DNA from: Pseudomonadota bacterium
GTDB taxonomy: Bacteria > Pseudomonadota > Gammaproteobacteria > Burkholderiales > Burkholderiaceae_C
DNA: 64,000 bases
Assembly (NCBI GenBank): GCA_023387335.1
Contig: JAEWIF010000004.1
Coordinates: 248,001-312,000, forward strand
Reading direction: 5' to 3'
The position numbers and the translations under genes were made by a program. Position 1 is the stretch's first letter, and each line of letters begins with the position of its first letter. Shown here one piece after another: positions 23,939 through 32,538 of the stretch. The notes under the pieces were generated by a model. That model did not search any database, was not told the origin of the DNA, and saw only the letters and a list, made by a program, of their open reading frames with translations.

Positions 23939-25797
23939 GCGCCGACCGGCTGGCCGTCGGCGCGGCGAACCACGATCGTGGACGAGCGGGGCGGCAGGCT
24001 GTTGCCCTGGACGTTCGACGGCCAGGTGCCGGTCGGGTGCTGGATGTTGATGAAGAACGTCTTCAGGTCCGGCGTCCAGGTCAGGCCGGTGATCTCGCAG
24101 CCGTTGGGGCCGACCAGGAACCGGCGCGAGGCCTTGGTGGCGGCGTCCACCGAGTACATCGCGTTGTTGCCGAAGGTGTTGGTGGTCGACGCGCTCGTGG
24201 AGGCGTCCGTCTGCACCCACAGCCGGCCCTGCGGATCGACGCCGATGCCGTCGGGGCTGGAGAAGGTGTCGCCGTTGATGTTGCCCTTGAGGTTGGCGGT
24301 CGCGAGACGCGGGTCGCCGGCCAGCAGGAACAGCTCCCACTTGAAGCTGGTGGCGTTGACGGTGTTGCCGTCCTCGACCCAGCGGAGGATGTGGCCGTGC
24401 GAGTTCGACGTGCGCGGGTTGGCGGCGTCGGTGACCTGGCGGCCGCCGTTGTTGGTGAACGTGCAGTAGATCCTGCGGTCCGGGCCCACCGAGACCCACT
24501 CGGGCCGGTCCATCAGCGTCGCGCCGGCCACGCGCGCGGCCGCCTTGGTGTTGAGCAGCACGTCGGACTGGGTGTTGAAGTTGACGGTCACCGGCGCGGG
24601 CGGCGTGGTCGACTGGGTGAAGTTGCCCGGGTCCTGCGCGCCGGCCACCAGGCCGTTGAGACCCTGCGTCAGCTCGATCCACTGGCCGGTGCCGTCGGCG
24701 TTGAACCTGGCGGCGTACAGCTTGCCGCTGTCCAGCAGGTTGCGGTTGGCGGCGCGGTCGTTCGGGTTGTACTTGCCCGAAGGCACGAACTTGTAGACGC
24801 AGCCCGGCGTGCTGTCGTCGCCCATGTAGATCGCCAGGCTGTTGTCGGCGTCGACCATGTAGTCGGTGTTCTCGTGGTCGAAGCGTCCCAGCGCCGTGCG
24901 CTTGGTGGCGGCGAAGGTGCCCTGCGGATCGATCTCGACGACCCAGCCGTAGCCCTCCTCGGGCTGCGTGGTGTCCAGGTAGTTGTCGGTCGTTTCCTCG
25001 CAGGTGAGATAGGTGCCCCAGGGCGTCTTGCCGCTGGCGCAGTTGTTCAGCGTGCCGATGACGGACGCGCCCACGGCCGCGGCGGCCGGGCCGCCCACCG
25101 CGTAGGAGGTGTTGCCGGTGTAGCGCTTGTTGAAGGGCGAGCCGGCCTTGACCGTCCACTTGCCGTTGGCCAGCGCGATCTCGATCACGGAGACGCCCAC
25201 GGACGACAGCGCGATGCGCTTCTGCTCGGCGGTCGCGGTCGCCTCGTTGTAGGCGGCGCCGGCGAACAGCACGGCGAGGTCCGGCGCCTCGTGGTTGATG
25301 GCCAGCAGGCCGCCCTGCGCGGGGTCCACGCCCGGCAGCGGGAAGAAGTGCATGCCGTCGTGGTTGCCGCCCGCGACCCGCTCGTAGCCGTTGGCGTCGA
25401 GGAAGGTGCCGGTGAAGGGCGTCGCGCCCGCCGTGACCGCGTCGCCGGCGGAGAACAGCACGTCGACGGTGTAGCCCTCGGGGATGTAGACCTGGTCGCC
25501 CACCATGGCGGGGATGCCCTTGAAGTTGACCGCGTAATTCACCGACGCTTGCGGGCCGGGCACGACGGGCGCCAGCGCGCCGGCACCCGGTGCGGCGTCC
25601 CCGCCGCCGCCGCAGGCCGCCAGCAGCGAGCTGCCGCCGAACGTGGCGGCCAGCATGGCGCCGAAGCCGCCGCGCAGCACGGTGCGGCGCTGGGTCGCGG
25701 CCTGGGCGAGGACGTCTTCCATCATCTGGCCGCGGACGGCCGGCAGCGCCTTGCGCGCGCGCGATTCCTCGCGGTACTGGTCGGTCAAGTGGGACAT
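23935..25797 (-). CDS. phoX: PhoX/DUF839 family phosphatase, predicted Tat-exported lipoprotein
   Basis: PhoX enzymes are calcium/iron-dependent alkaline phosphatases made under phosphate starvation. The 620-residue protein shows family blocks NHDGMHFFPLPG, LLAINHEAPD, TYLTCEETTDNY, ALGRFDHENTDYM, LMDRPEWVSVGPD and SSPDGIGVDPQGRLWVQTD. The N-terminus has a 36-residue cytoplasmic lead, then QRRTVLRGGF (twin arginines R37-R38) and a hydrophobic stretch ending SSLLAACGGGGD with a lipobox cysteine at C62. It is therefore likely a Tat substrate anchored as a lipoprotein. The ATG at 25797 has AGGA eight bases upstream. Single gene. Which phosphoester it prefers is unknown. Confidence 0.9.
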   Translation of the reverse strand: MSHLTDQYREESRARKALPAVRGQMMEDVLAQAATQRRTVLRGGFGAMLAATFGGSSLLAACGGGGDAAPGAGALAPVVPGPQASVNYAVNFKGIPAMVGDQVYIPEGYTVDVLFSAGDAVTAGATPFTGTFLDANGYERVAGGNHDGMHFFPLPGVDPAQGGLLAINHEAPDLAVLFAGAAYNEATATAEQKRIALSSVGVSVIEIALANGKWTVKAGSPFNKRYTGNTSYAVGGPAAAAVGASVIGTLNNCASGKTPWGTYLTCEETTDNYLDTTQPEEGYGWVVEIDPQGTFAATKRTALGRFDHENTDYMVDADNSLAIYMGDDSTPGCVYKFVPSGKYNPNDRAANRNLLDSGKLYAARFNADGTGQWIELTQGLNGLVAGAQDPGNFTQSTTPPAPVTVNFNTQSDVLLNTKAAARVAGATLMDRPEWVSVGPDRRIYCTFTNNGGRQVTDAANPRTSNSHGHILRWVEDGNTVNATSFKWELFLLAGDPRLATANLKGNINGDTFSSPDGIGVDPQGRLWVQTDASTSASTTNTFGNNAMYSVDAATKASRRFLVGPNGCEITGLTWTPDLKTFFINIQHPTGTWPSNVQGNSLPPRSSTIVVRRADGQPVGA

Positions 25798-25850
25798 GTC
25801 GTTCCTTTTTGCTCTTGGGAAGGTGTGTGCTTGCTTGATCAGCACCGCTG

Positions 25851-25884
25851 AGCGTAGGAACGCGCAATGAAGAATCGATGACAC
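25851..25884 (-). promoter_or_regulatory. Candidate PhoB box and -10 upstream of phoX
   Basis: Read on the minus strand, GTGTCAT (25884-25878), four bases, then TCTTCAT (25873-25867) imitates the 11-base-spaced Pho-box direct repeat (6/7 and 4/7 matches to CTGTCAT). Ten bases later comes TACGCT (25856-25851), the usual spacing to a -10 in PhoB-dependent promoters. The second half-site is poor, so this is tentative. Confidence 0.35.
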
Positions 25885-25945
25885 GGGAATGCCCGAGCGC
25901 GCCGGCATGCCAACGCGCCGTTTCACATTCCTGTCATGCGCGGAT

Positions 25946-26434
25946 TCAGGCCGGGGGCTCGGCCCGCAGGTGCCCGAGCGGCCAGCTGCTGCTGGCCTTG
26001 ACTTCGCCCAGCGAGAAGCTGGTGTGGATGTCCTTCACGTTCGGCAGGTTGATCAGCACCTTGCGCGCGAACTGCGAGAACGCGTCCAGGTCGCTGGACA
26101 CGACCTGCAGCTCGAAGGTGCCGGCGCCGCTGATGTAGTGGCACGACACGATCTCGGGGATGCGGCGGATCGCCTCCTCCATCTCGCGCGTGCGCTCGCC
26201 GGTGTTGCGGTCGGCGTCCAGCCGCACGAACGCCAGCACGCCCAGGCCGATGCGGTGGCGGTCGATCTCGGCGTGGTAGCCCTTGATGTAGCCGGCCTCC
26301 TCCAAAGCCCGCACCCGGCGCCAGCAGGGCGCGGCCGACAGGCCCACCCGCTGCGCCAGTTCCGCGTTGGTCAGGCGGGCGTCGGCCTGCAGTTCCTGCA
26401 GGATGCGCAGGTCGAACTTGTCGAGTCTTTCCAT
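25946..26434 (-). CDS. Lrp/AsnC family transcriptional regulator
   Basis: This 162-residue regulator has the family layout: a winged helix-turn-helix at about 5-60 (LDKFDLRILQELQADARLTN, VGLSAAPCWRRVRALEEAG) and a RAM/AsnC ligand-sensing domain at about 70-150, with the glycine-rich SGAGTFELQVV segment. The SAAPCWRRVR recognition helix with a PCW motif is typical of the branch linked to amino-acid or keto-acid catabolism. It is divergent from the indolepyruvate:ferredoxin oxidoreductase gene 109 bases away, so it probably controls that gene in response to an aromatic or branched amino acid; that target is inference. Confidence 0.93.
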   Translation of the reverse strand: MERLDKFDLRILQELQADARLTNAELAQRVGLSAAPCWRRVRALEEAGYIKGYHAEIDRHRIGLGVLAFVRLDADRNTGERTREMEEAIRRIPEIVSCHYISGAGTFELQVVSSDLDAFSQFARKVLINLPNVKDIHTSFSLGEVKASSSWPLGHLRAEPPA

Positions 26435-26447
26435 AAATAGGCGTTGC

Positions 26448-26464
26448 GAGAAAAATCCTTTCTC
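26448..26464. promoter_or_regulatory. Lrp-type operator (6-bp inverted repeat, AT-rich spacer)
   Basis: GAGAAA (26448-26453) and TTTCTC (26459-26464) form a perfect inverted repeat with a five-base AT-rich spacer, 13 bases upstream of the Lrp-family start. Size and centre match Lrp/AsnC dimer sites. Confidence 0.5.
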
Positions 26465-26493
26465 ATCCTAGCCCTATCCGGGCATCAAACGCA

Positions 26494-26522
26494 AAGACAT
26501 ATCCGGCCCGCTTGCATACACT
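26494..26522 (+). promoter_or_regulatory. Candidate sigma-70 promoter of the indolepyruvate oxidoreductase gene
   Basis: AAGACA (26494-26499), a 17-base spacer and TACACT (26517-26522) give a spaced -35/-10 pair ending 21 bases before the ATG. The hexamers match consensus at four of six positions each. Confidence 0.35.
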
Positions 26523-26543
26523 TTGCCGTTCCAACACGGAGAC

Positions 26544-29500
26544 ATGACTGAAGTGAACGCCCCCCTGCCCGACCACATCCGCAAGGCGCTCGAGACCGTC
26601 ACGCTGGACGACAAGTACTCGCTGGACTACGGCCGAGCCTTCATGAGCGGCGTGCAGGCGCTGGTGAAGCTGCCGATGCTGCAGCGCCAGCGCGACGCCC
26701 TGGCGGGCAGGAACACCGCCGGCTTCATCAGCGGCTACCGCGGCTCGCCCCTGGGCGGCTACGACCAGGCGCTGTGGAAGGCCAGGAAGTACCTGCAGGC
26801 GCAGAACATCGTGTTCAACCCGGGCGTGAACGAGGAACTGGCCGCCACCGCGATCTGGGGCTCGCAGCAGCTCGGCTTCGCGCCGAAGGAACAGCAGAAG
26901 TTCGACGGCGTGTTCGGCATCTGGTACGGCAAGGGTCCGGGGGTGGACCGTTGCTCCGACGTGTTCAAGCACGCCAACATGGCCGGCACCACGCCGTGGG
27001 GCGGCGTGATCGCGGTGGCCGGCGACGACCACGTGGCCAAGAGCTCCACGGCCGCGCACCAGAGCGACCACATCTTCAAGGCCTGCGGCCTGCCGGTGTT
27101 CTTCCCGACGACGGTGCAGGAGATCCTGGACCTGGGCGTGCACGCCTTCGCGATGAGCCGCTACTCCGGCGTGTGGACCGGCATGAAGACGGTCCAGGAG
27201 ATCGTCGAGTCCAGCGCCACCGCGATGATCGACCCCGGGCGGGTGCAGATCCGCCTGCCCGAGGACTTCGCCATGCCGCCCGGCGGCGTGCACATCCGCT
27301 GGCCCGACGCCGCGCTCGAGCAGGAGGCGCGCCTCTTCGACTACAAGTGGTACGCCGCGCTGGCGTACATCCGCGCCAACCGCCTGAACTACAACGTGAT
27401 CGAGGGCCCGAACGACCGCTTCGGCATCATCGCCAGCGGCAAGGCCTACAACGACACGCGCCAGGCCCTGGCCGATCTCGGCCTCGACGACGACACCTGC
27501 CGCCGCCTGGGCATCCGCCTGCACAAGGTGACCGTGGTGTGGCCGCTGGAAGCGCAGATCACGCGCGAGTTCGCCACCGGCCTGCGCGAGATCCTGGTGG
27601 TGGAAGAGAAGCGCCAGGTCATCGAATACCAGCTTAAGGAAGAGCTGTACGACTGGCGGCCCGACGTGCGTCCGGCCGTCGTGGGCAAGTACGACGAGGT
27701 CGAGGGCGGCGGCGGCGAATGGGCCACGCCCAATCCGACGGCTCGCACGCTGCTGCGCGCCAACGCCGACCTGTCGCCGGCGCTGATCGCGCGGGCCATC
27801 GCGCGTCGCCTGCGCAAGCTGGGCATCGACGCCGACACGCAGGTGCGCATCGACGCGCAGCTCACCATCCTGGAAGCCAAGGAGCGCGCGATGCAGGTGC
27901 TGGAGGTCAAGGCCGACCGCCAGCCCTGGTTCTGCTCGGGCTGCCCGCACAACACGTCCACCGTGGTGCCGGAAGGCTCGCGCGCCATGGCCGGCATCGG
28001 CTGCCACTTCATGGCCACCTGGATGGACCGCGCCACCGTGGGCTTCACCCAGATGGGCGGCGAAGGCGTGCCATGGATGGGCCAGGCGCCCTTCACCGGC
28101 GAGAAGCACGTGTTCGCCAACCTGGGCGACGGCACCTACTTCCACAGCGGCCTGCTGGCGATCCGGCAGTCGATCGCGGCGGGCGTGAACATCACCTACA
28201 AGGTGCTTTACAACGACGCGGTCGCGATGACCGGCGGGCAGCAGGTCGGCGAGCGGCCCGAGGGCCATTCGGTGCTGCAGATCGCGCAGAGCCTGGTGGC
28301 CGAGGGCGTCAACAAGCTGGTGGTGGTCACCGACATGCCGGAGAAGTACGTGGTGGCCAAGCTGCCGCCCGGCGTCGGCGTCGAACATCGCGACCAGCTC
28401 GATCGCATCCAGCGCGAGTTCCGCGAGCTGGAAGGCACGACGGCCATCATCTACGACCAGACCTGCGCCACCGAGAAGCGGCGCCGCCGCAAGCGCGGCA
28501 CCATGGTCGATCCGGCGGTGCGCGTGGTCATCAACGACCTGGTGTGCGAGGGCTGCGGCGACTGCGGCGTGCAGAGCAACTGCCTGTCGGTGGAGCCGCT
28601 GGAGACCGAGTTCGGCCGCAAGCGCACCATCAACCAGAGCACCTGCAACAAGGACACGAGCTGCCTCAAGGGCTTCTGCCCGAGCTTCGTCACCGTCGAA
28701 GGCGGCAAGCTGAAGGGCAAGGCCAAGTCGTCGCAGGCGGCTTCGCCCGCTTCGTTCGGCGAGCTGCCCGAGCCGCAGGCGCCGGCGCTGCAAGGCGCGT
28801 ACGGCATCGTGGTGGCGGGGGTGGGCGGCACCGGAGTGATCACCATCGGCCAGCTGCTGGGCATGGCGGCGCACATCGAAGGCAAGGGCATCGTCACGCA
28901 GGACGCCGCCGGCCTGGCCCAGAAGGGCGGCGCGACCTGGAGCCACGTTCTGATCGGCAACAGCGCCGAGGACATCCACACCACGCGCGTGAGCATGGCC
29001 GCGGCCGACCTCGTGATCGGCTGCGATCCGATCGTCACCGCCGGCAAGGAAACCGTGCTGCGCATGCGCGAGGGCCGCACGCATGTGGCGCTGAACTCGC
29101 ACAGCACGCCGACCGCGGCCTTCGTGAAGAACGCCGGCTGGGCCAATCCCGCCGAGGCGTGCACGGCCGAGATCGCCAAGGCGGTGGGCACGCAGGGCGT
29201 GGGCGCGTTCAACGCCGATGCCGCGGCCACCAAGCTGATGGGCGACACGATCTACACCAACCCGATGCTGCTCGGCTACGCCTGGCAGAAGGGCTGGATC
29301 CCGTTGGGCCGCGAGGCGATGCTGCGCGCGATCGAACTCAACGCCGTGGCGGTGGACAGCAACAAGGCCGCCTTCGAATGGGGCCGCTGCGCCGCGCAAG
29401 ACCCGGCGCGGTTCGAGCAACTGCTGACGCCGGCCCACGTCATCGAGCTGAAAAAGCGCGAGACGCTGGACAGCCTGGTCGCCCGCCGCGTCGAGTTCCT

Positions 29501-30110
29501 GACCGCCTACCAGAACGCCGGCTACGCCCGCGAGTACCAGGCCTTCGTCGAGAAGGTGCGCGCCGCCGAGGCGCCGCTGGGCAAGACCTCGCTGGCCGAG
29601 ACCGTCGCCCGCTACCTGTTCAAGCTGATGGCCTACAAGGACGAGTACGAGGTGGCCCGCCTGCATGCCGAGACCGGCTTCCAGGAGCGCATCGCGTCCA
29701 TGTTCGAGGGCGACTTCAAGGTGAACTACCACCTGGCCCCGCCGCTGCTGGCCAAGCGCAACGAGAAGGGCGAGCTGGTCAAGCGCAAGTACGGTCCTGC
29801 GATGGGGCTGGGCTTCAAGGTGCTGGCCAAGCTGCGCGGCCTGCGCGGCACGGCGCTGGACCCGTTCGGCCGCACCGAGGAGCGCCGCACCGAGCGCGCG
29901 CTGATCGGCGAGTACCGCGCGAGCGTCGAGCAGCTGATCGCCGGGCTGGACGCCGGCAACCACTCGCTGGCGCTGGAGATCGCCGCGATCCCGGAGCAGA
30001 TCAAGGGGTATGGCCACGTCAAGGAACGCAACCTGGCGGCGGCCCGCCAGCGCTGGGATGCGCTGATGCAACGCTGGGGCCGGCCGGCGGCCGAGCGTCG
30101 CGCCGCCTGA
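26544..30110 (+). CDS. Indolepyruvate:ferredoxin oxidoreductase, fused alpha-beta-gamma type
   Basis: This thiamine-diphosphate 2-oxoacid oxidoreductase of 1,188 residues decarboxylates aryl- or branched-chain 2-oxo acids to acyl-CoA, passing electrons to ferredoxin. Domain order: an alpha domain (about 30-440, with ISGYRGSPLGGYDQ), the TPP-binding domain (WFCSGCPHNTST near 465, GDGTYFHSG near 530), an iron-sulfur region with cysteines in VCEGCGDCGVQSNC (about 667-680) and TCNKDTSCLKGFCP, then a gamma domain (GVGGTGVITIGQLL near 760). Two-subunit archaeal IorAB is fused here into one chain, as is usual in proteobacteria. The ATG at 26544 has GGAG five bases upstream. The adjacent Lrp-type gene is a likely regulator. 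Confidence 0.93.
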   Translation: MTEVNAPLPDHIRKALETVTLDDKYSLDYGRAFMSGVQALVKLPMLQRQRDALAGRNTAGFISGYRGSPLGGYDQALWKARKYLQAQNIVFNPGVNEELAATAIWGSQQLGFAPKEQQKFDGVFGIWYGKGPGVDRCSDVFKHANMAGTTPWGGVIAVAGDDHVAKSSTAAHQSDHIFKACGLPVFFPTTVQEILDLGVHAFAMSRYSGVWTGMKTVQEIVESSATAMIDPGRVQIRLPEDFAMPPGGVHIRWPDAALEQEARLFDYKWYAALAYIRANRLNYNVIEGPNDRFGIIASGKAYNDTRQALADLGLDDDTCRRLGIRLHKVTVVWPLEAQITREFATGLREILVVEEKRQVIEYQLKEELYDWRPDVRPAVVGKYDEVEGGGGEWATPNPTARTLLRANADLSPALIARAIARRLRKLGIDADTQVRIDAQLTILEAKERAMQVLEVKADRQPWFCSGCPHNTSTVVPEGSRAMAGIGCHFMATWMDRATVGFTQMGGEGVPWMGQAPFTGEKHVFANLGDGTYFHSGLLAIRQSIAAGVNITYKVLYNDAVAMTGGQQVGERPEGHSVLQIAQSLVAEGVNKLVVVTDMPEKYVVAKLPPGVGVEHRDQLDRIQREFRELEGTTAIIYDQTCATEKRRRRKRGTMVDPAVRVVINDLVCEGCGDCGVQSNCLSVEPLETEFGRKRTINQSTCNKDTSCLKGFCPSFVTVEGGKLKGKAKSSQAASPASFGELPEPQAPALQGAYGIVVAGVGGTGVITIGQLLGMAAHIEGKGIVTQDAAGLAQKGGATWSHVLIGNSAEDIHTTRVSMAAADLVIGCDPIVTAGKETVLRMREGRTHVALNSHSTPTAAFVKNAGWANPAEACTAEIAKAVGTQGVGAFNADAAATKLMGDTIYTNPMLLGYAWQKGWIPLGREAMLRAIELNAVAVDSNKAAFEWGRCAAQDPARFEQLLTPAHVIELKKRETLDSLVARRVEFLTAYQNAGYAREYQAFVEKVRAAEAPLGKTSLAETVARYLFKLMAYKDEYEVARLHAETGFQERIASMFEGDFKVNYHLAPPLLAKRNEKGELVKRKYGPAMGLGFKVLAKLRGLRGTALDPFGRTEERRTERALIGEYRASVEQLIAGLDAGNHSLALEIAAIPEQIKGYGHVKERNLAAARQRWDALMQRWGRPAAERRAA

Positions 30111-30119
30111 GCCTCGCGC

Positions 30120-30144
30120 GGCGCGGCCCCTCAGCGGCCGCGCC
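30120..30144 (+). terminator. Strong GC-rich hairpin downstream of the indolepyruvate oxidoreductase gene
   Basis: A nine-base perfect stem (30120-30128 with 30136-30144) and seven-base loop lie just past the stop codon at 30110. No U-run follows; instead a TACAAT promoter box begins two bases later, so termination and the next promoter abut. Confidence 0.45.
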
Positions 30145-30145
30145 T

Positions 30146-30161
30146 TACAATCAAACGTTTG
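30146..30161 (+). promoter_or_regulatory. yajC promoter -10 followed by a 10-bp palindrome
   Basis: TACAAT (30146-30151) is followed directly by CAAACGTTTG (30152-30161), an exact palindrome that would cover the transcription start. The yajC GTG is 85 bases downstream of the -10. No -35 is recognisable. Confidence 0.4.
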
Positions 30162-30236
30162 CGCGCCCGGCCGCAGCCCTCGGGCCGCGCGTCGGCGCGT
30201 GACCCGAAGCAACCTTCATTTCGCGCTGGAGCCCAC

Positions 30237-30566
30237 GTGTTCATTTCCTCCGCCTTCGCCCAGACCGCGCCGGCCGCCGCCGGCGGCGACATGTCGTCGT
30301 CCCTGATGAGCATGCTGCCCCTGGTGCTGATGTTCGTCGTCCTGTATTTCGTGATGATCCGGCCGCAGATGAAGCGCCAGAAGGAGCATCGCACCATGAT
30401 CGACGCCCTGGCCAAGGGCGACGAGGTCGCCACCGCGGGCGGCGTGCTGGGCAAGGTCACCCGGCTGGGCGACACGTACATCGGCGTCGAAGTCGCCAAC
30501 GGCGTCGAGATCCAGGTCCAGCGCAGCGCGGTGGTCCAGGTCCTGCCCAAGGGCACGATCAAGTAA
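30237..30566 (+). CDS. yajC: Preprotein translocase accessory subunit YajC
   Basis: The 109-residue inner-membrane protein associates with SecDF and the SecYEG translocon. One membrane helix is visible at about 24-42 (MLPLVLMFVVLYFVMIRPQ), ending with the family motif FVMIRPQMKRQKEHRTM, followed by a cytoplasmic beta domain (LAKGDEVATAGGVLGKVTRL). The GTG at 30237 (FISSAFAQTAPAA follows) is preferred because GGAG lies six bases upstream and the short N-terminus is the family norm; an in-frame start at 30159 lacks support. It precedes secD by 76 bases, the usual yajC-secD-secF order. Confidence 0.94.
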   Translation: MFISSAFAQTAPAAAGGDMSSSLMSMLPLVLMFVVLYFVMIRPQMKRQKEHRTMIDALAKGDEVATAGGVLGKVTRLGDTYIGVEVANGVEIQVQRSAVVQVLPKGTIK

Positions 30567-30590
30567 AGCCCCACCGCGGCGTGCGGCTTT
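30565..30590 (+). other. Hairpin between yajC and secD
   Basis: AAAGCC (30565-30570) pairs with GGCTTT (30585-30590), and after one mismatch CAC (30572-30574) pairs with GTG (30581-30583). It starts within the yajC stop codon. The stem ends in three T residues only, so it may act as a partial terminator or processing site inside the operon. Confidence 0.35.
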
Positions 30591-30642
30591 GAGCCTGGCG
30601 GGGAACTGCCCGCCCCGTCCGACGCTCAACAGGCAACGCTCT

Positions 30643-32523
30643 ATGAACCGTTACCCGATCTGGAAATACGCGATCATCCTGGTCGCGCTGGTGGTGGGGG
30701 TGCTCTACACCCTGCCCAACTTCTTCGGCGAAGCGCCGGCGGTGCAGGTCTCCTCGGCCAAGTCCACCGTCAAGATCGACGCCACCACGCAGGCCCGCAT
30801 CCAGCAGGCGCTGGATGCCGCCGGCATCAAGCCCGAGCTGATCGCGCTGGACGCCAGCTCGGTCAAGGTGCGCCTGGACAGCCCGGACACGCAGCTGCGC
30901 GCCCGTGACGCCATCCAGCGCGCGCTGGCGCCCAACCCGGACGATGCACCTTACGTCGTCGCGCTGAACCTGCTGTCCAACACGCCGCGCTGGCTGACCG
31001 CCATCAAGGCCGCGCCCATGTACCTGGGCCTGGACCTGCGCGGCGGCGTGCACTTCATGCTGCAGGTGGACATGCAGGCGGCCCTGACCAAGCGCGCCGA
31101 GTCGCTCGCGGGCGACCTGCGCGTGCAGCTGCGCGAGGCCAACGTGCGCCATGGCGGCATCAGCCGCGACGGCCAGCAGGTCGAGGTTCGGCTGCGCGAC
31201 TCGCAGAGCCTGCAGGCCGCGCGGCGCGTGCTGCAGGACCAGTTCGCCGACCTGCAGGTGGCCGAACGGATCGAGGGCACCGACTACCGCCTGGTCGCCA
31301 CGCTGAAGCCGGAAGCGGCGCGACGCGTGCAGGAGCAGGCGCTGCGGCAGAACATGGTGACGCTGCACAACCGGATCAACGAGCTGGGCGTGGCCGAGCC
31401 GGTGATCCAGCAGCAGGGCCTGGACCGCATCGTGGTGCAGCTGCCCGGCGTGCAGGACACCAGCCGCGCCAAGAGCATCCTGGGCCGCACCGCGACGCTG
31501 GAGATGCGCCTGGTGGACGAGAGCGCCGAGGCGCGCGCCGCCGAACTGGGCTCCGGTCCGGTGCCGTTCGGCTCCGAGCGCTACCTGGAGCGCGACGGCC
31601 GCGCCGTCATCGTCAAGAAGCAGGTGATCCTCACGGGCGACAGCCTGACCGACGCGCAACCCGGCTTCGACTCGCAGACGCAGCAGCCCAAGGTCGACCT
31701 GACGGTGGACGCCAAGGGCGGCCGCATCATGCGGGACGTCAGCCGCGAGAACCTGAAGAAGCGCATGGCCATCCTGCTCTTCGAGAAGGGCAAGGGCGAG
31801 GTGCTGACCGCCCCGGTGATCCAGGGCGAACTGGGCACCCGGTTCCAGATTTCCGGCTCGATGAGCGTCAACGAGGCCGCCGACCTGGCGCTGCTGCTGC
31901 GCGCCGGCTCGCTGGCGGCGCCGATGGAGATCATCGAGGAACTGACGATCGGCCCCAGCCTGGGCGCCGAGAACATCGCCAAGGGCTTCCACAGCGTGGC
32001 CTGGGGCTTCGCCGCCATCGTGGCCTTCATGGCCGTGTACTACATGCTGTTCGGGCTGTTCTCCGGCCTGGCGCTGGCGGTCAACCTGATGCTGCTGGTG
32101 GCGGTGCTGTCGATGCTGCAGGCCACGCTCACGCTGCCGGGCATGGCGGCCATGGCGCTGGCGCTGGGCATGGCCATCGACTCGAACGTGCTGATCAACG
32201 AACGGGTGCGGGAGGAGCTGCGCAACGGCGCGGCGCCGCAGGCGGCCATCCACGCCGGCTACGACCGCGCGTGGGCGACCATCCTGGACTCCAACGTCAC
32301 CACCCTGATCGCGGGCCTGGCGCTGCTGGCATTCGGCTCAGGGCCGGTGCGCGGCTTCGCGGTGGTCCACTGCATCGGCATCCTGACGTCGATGTTCTCC
32401 GCCGTGTTCTTCTCGCGCGGCCTGGTAAACCTTTGGTATGGCCGCAAGAAGAAGCTTCGGACGGTCTCTATCGGCACCGTCTGGCGTCCGGACGCCGGGC
32501 AGGCTATAACCAAGCCGGAGTGA
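30643..32523 (+). CDS. secD: Protein translocase subunit SecD
   Basis: SecD uses the proton gradient with SecF to complete protein export on the periplasmic side. It has 626 residues, matching the family. The first membrane helix (WKYAIILVALVVGVLYTLP) is followed by the signature YLGLDLRGGVHFMLQVDM, a large periplasmic P1 domain (about 60-440) and five C-terminal membrane helices beginning near VAWGFAAIVAFMAVYYMLF, with the conserved ALGMAIDSNVLINERVREEL motif. The start is set at MNRYPIWKY. The secF gene follows after 15 bases. Confidence 0.97.
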   Translation: MNRYPIWKYAIILVALVVGVLYTLPNFFGEAPAVQVSSAKSTVKIDATTQARIQQALDAAGIKPELIALDASSVKVRLDSPDTQLRARDAIQRALAPNPDDAPYVVALNLLSNTPRWLTAIKAAPMYLGLDLRGGVHFMLQVDMQAALTKRAESLAGDLRVQLREANVRHGGISRDGQQVEVRLRDSQSLQAARRVLQDQFADLQVAERIEGTDYRLVATLKPEAARRVQEQALRQNMVTLHNRINELGVAEPVIQQQGLDRIVVQLPGVQDTSRAKSILGRTATLEMRLVDESAEARAAELGSGPVPFGSERYLERDGRAVIVKKQVILTGDSLTDAQPGFDSQTQQPKVDLTVDAKGGRIMRDVSRENLKKRMAILLFEKGKGEVLTAPVIQGELGTRFQISGSMSVNEAADLALLLRAGSLAAPMEIIEELTIGPSLGAENIAKGFHSVAWGFAAIVAFMAVYYMLFGLFSGLALAVNLMLLVAVLSMLQATLTLPGMAAMALALGMAIDSNVLINERVREELRNGAAPQAAIHAGYDRAWATILDSNVTTLIAGLALLAFGSGPVRGFAVVHCIGILTSMFSAVFFSRGLVNLWYGRKKKLRTVSIGTVWRPDAGQAITKPE

Positions 32524-32538
32524 GGCGGTAGCAGAAAA

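Noticed and set aside
25920..25937. GTTTCAC-ATTC-CTGTCAT as a Pho box for phoX
   Set aside because: Its match is good but it is on the plus strand, pointing away from phoX and into the end of the Lrp-family gene; Pho boxes normally share the gene's orientation.
26463..30212. A 1,249-codon minus-strand frame opposite the indolepyruvate oxidoreductase gene
   Set aside because: The translated product has the arginine/histidine/leucine-rich pattern of antisense shadows, and the plus strand encodes an intact multi-domain enzyme.
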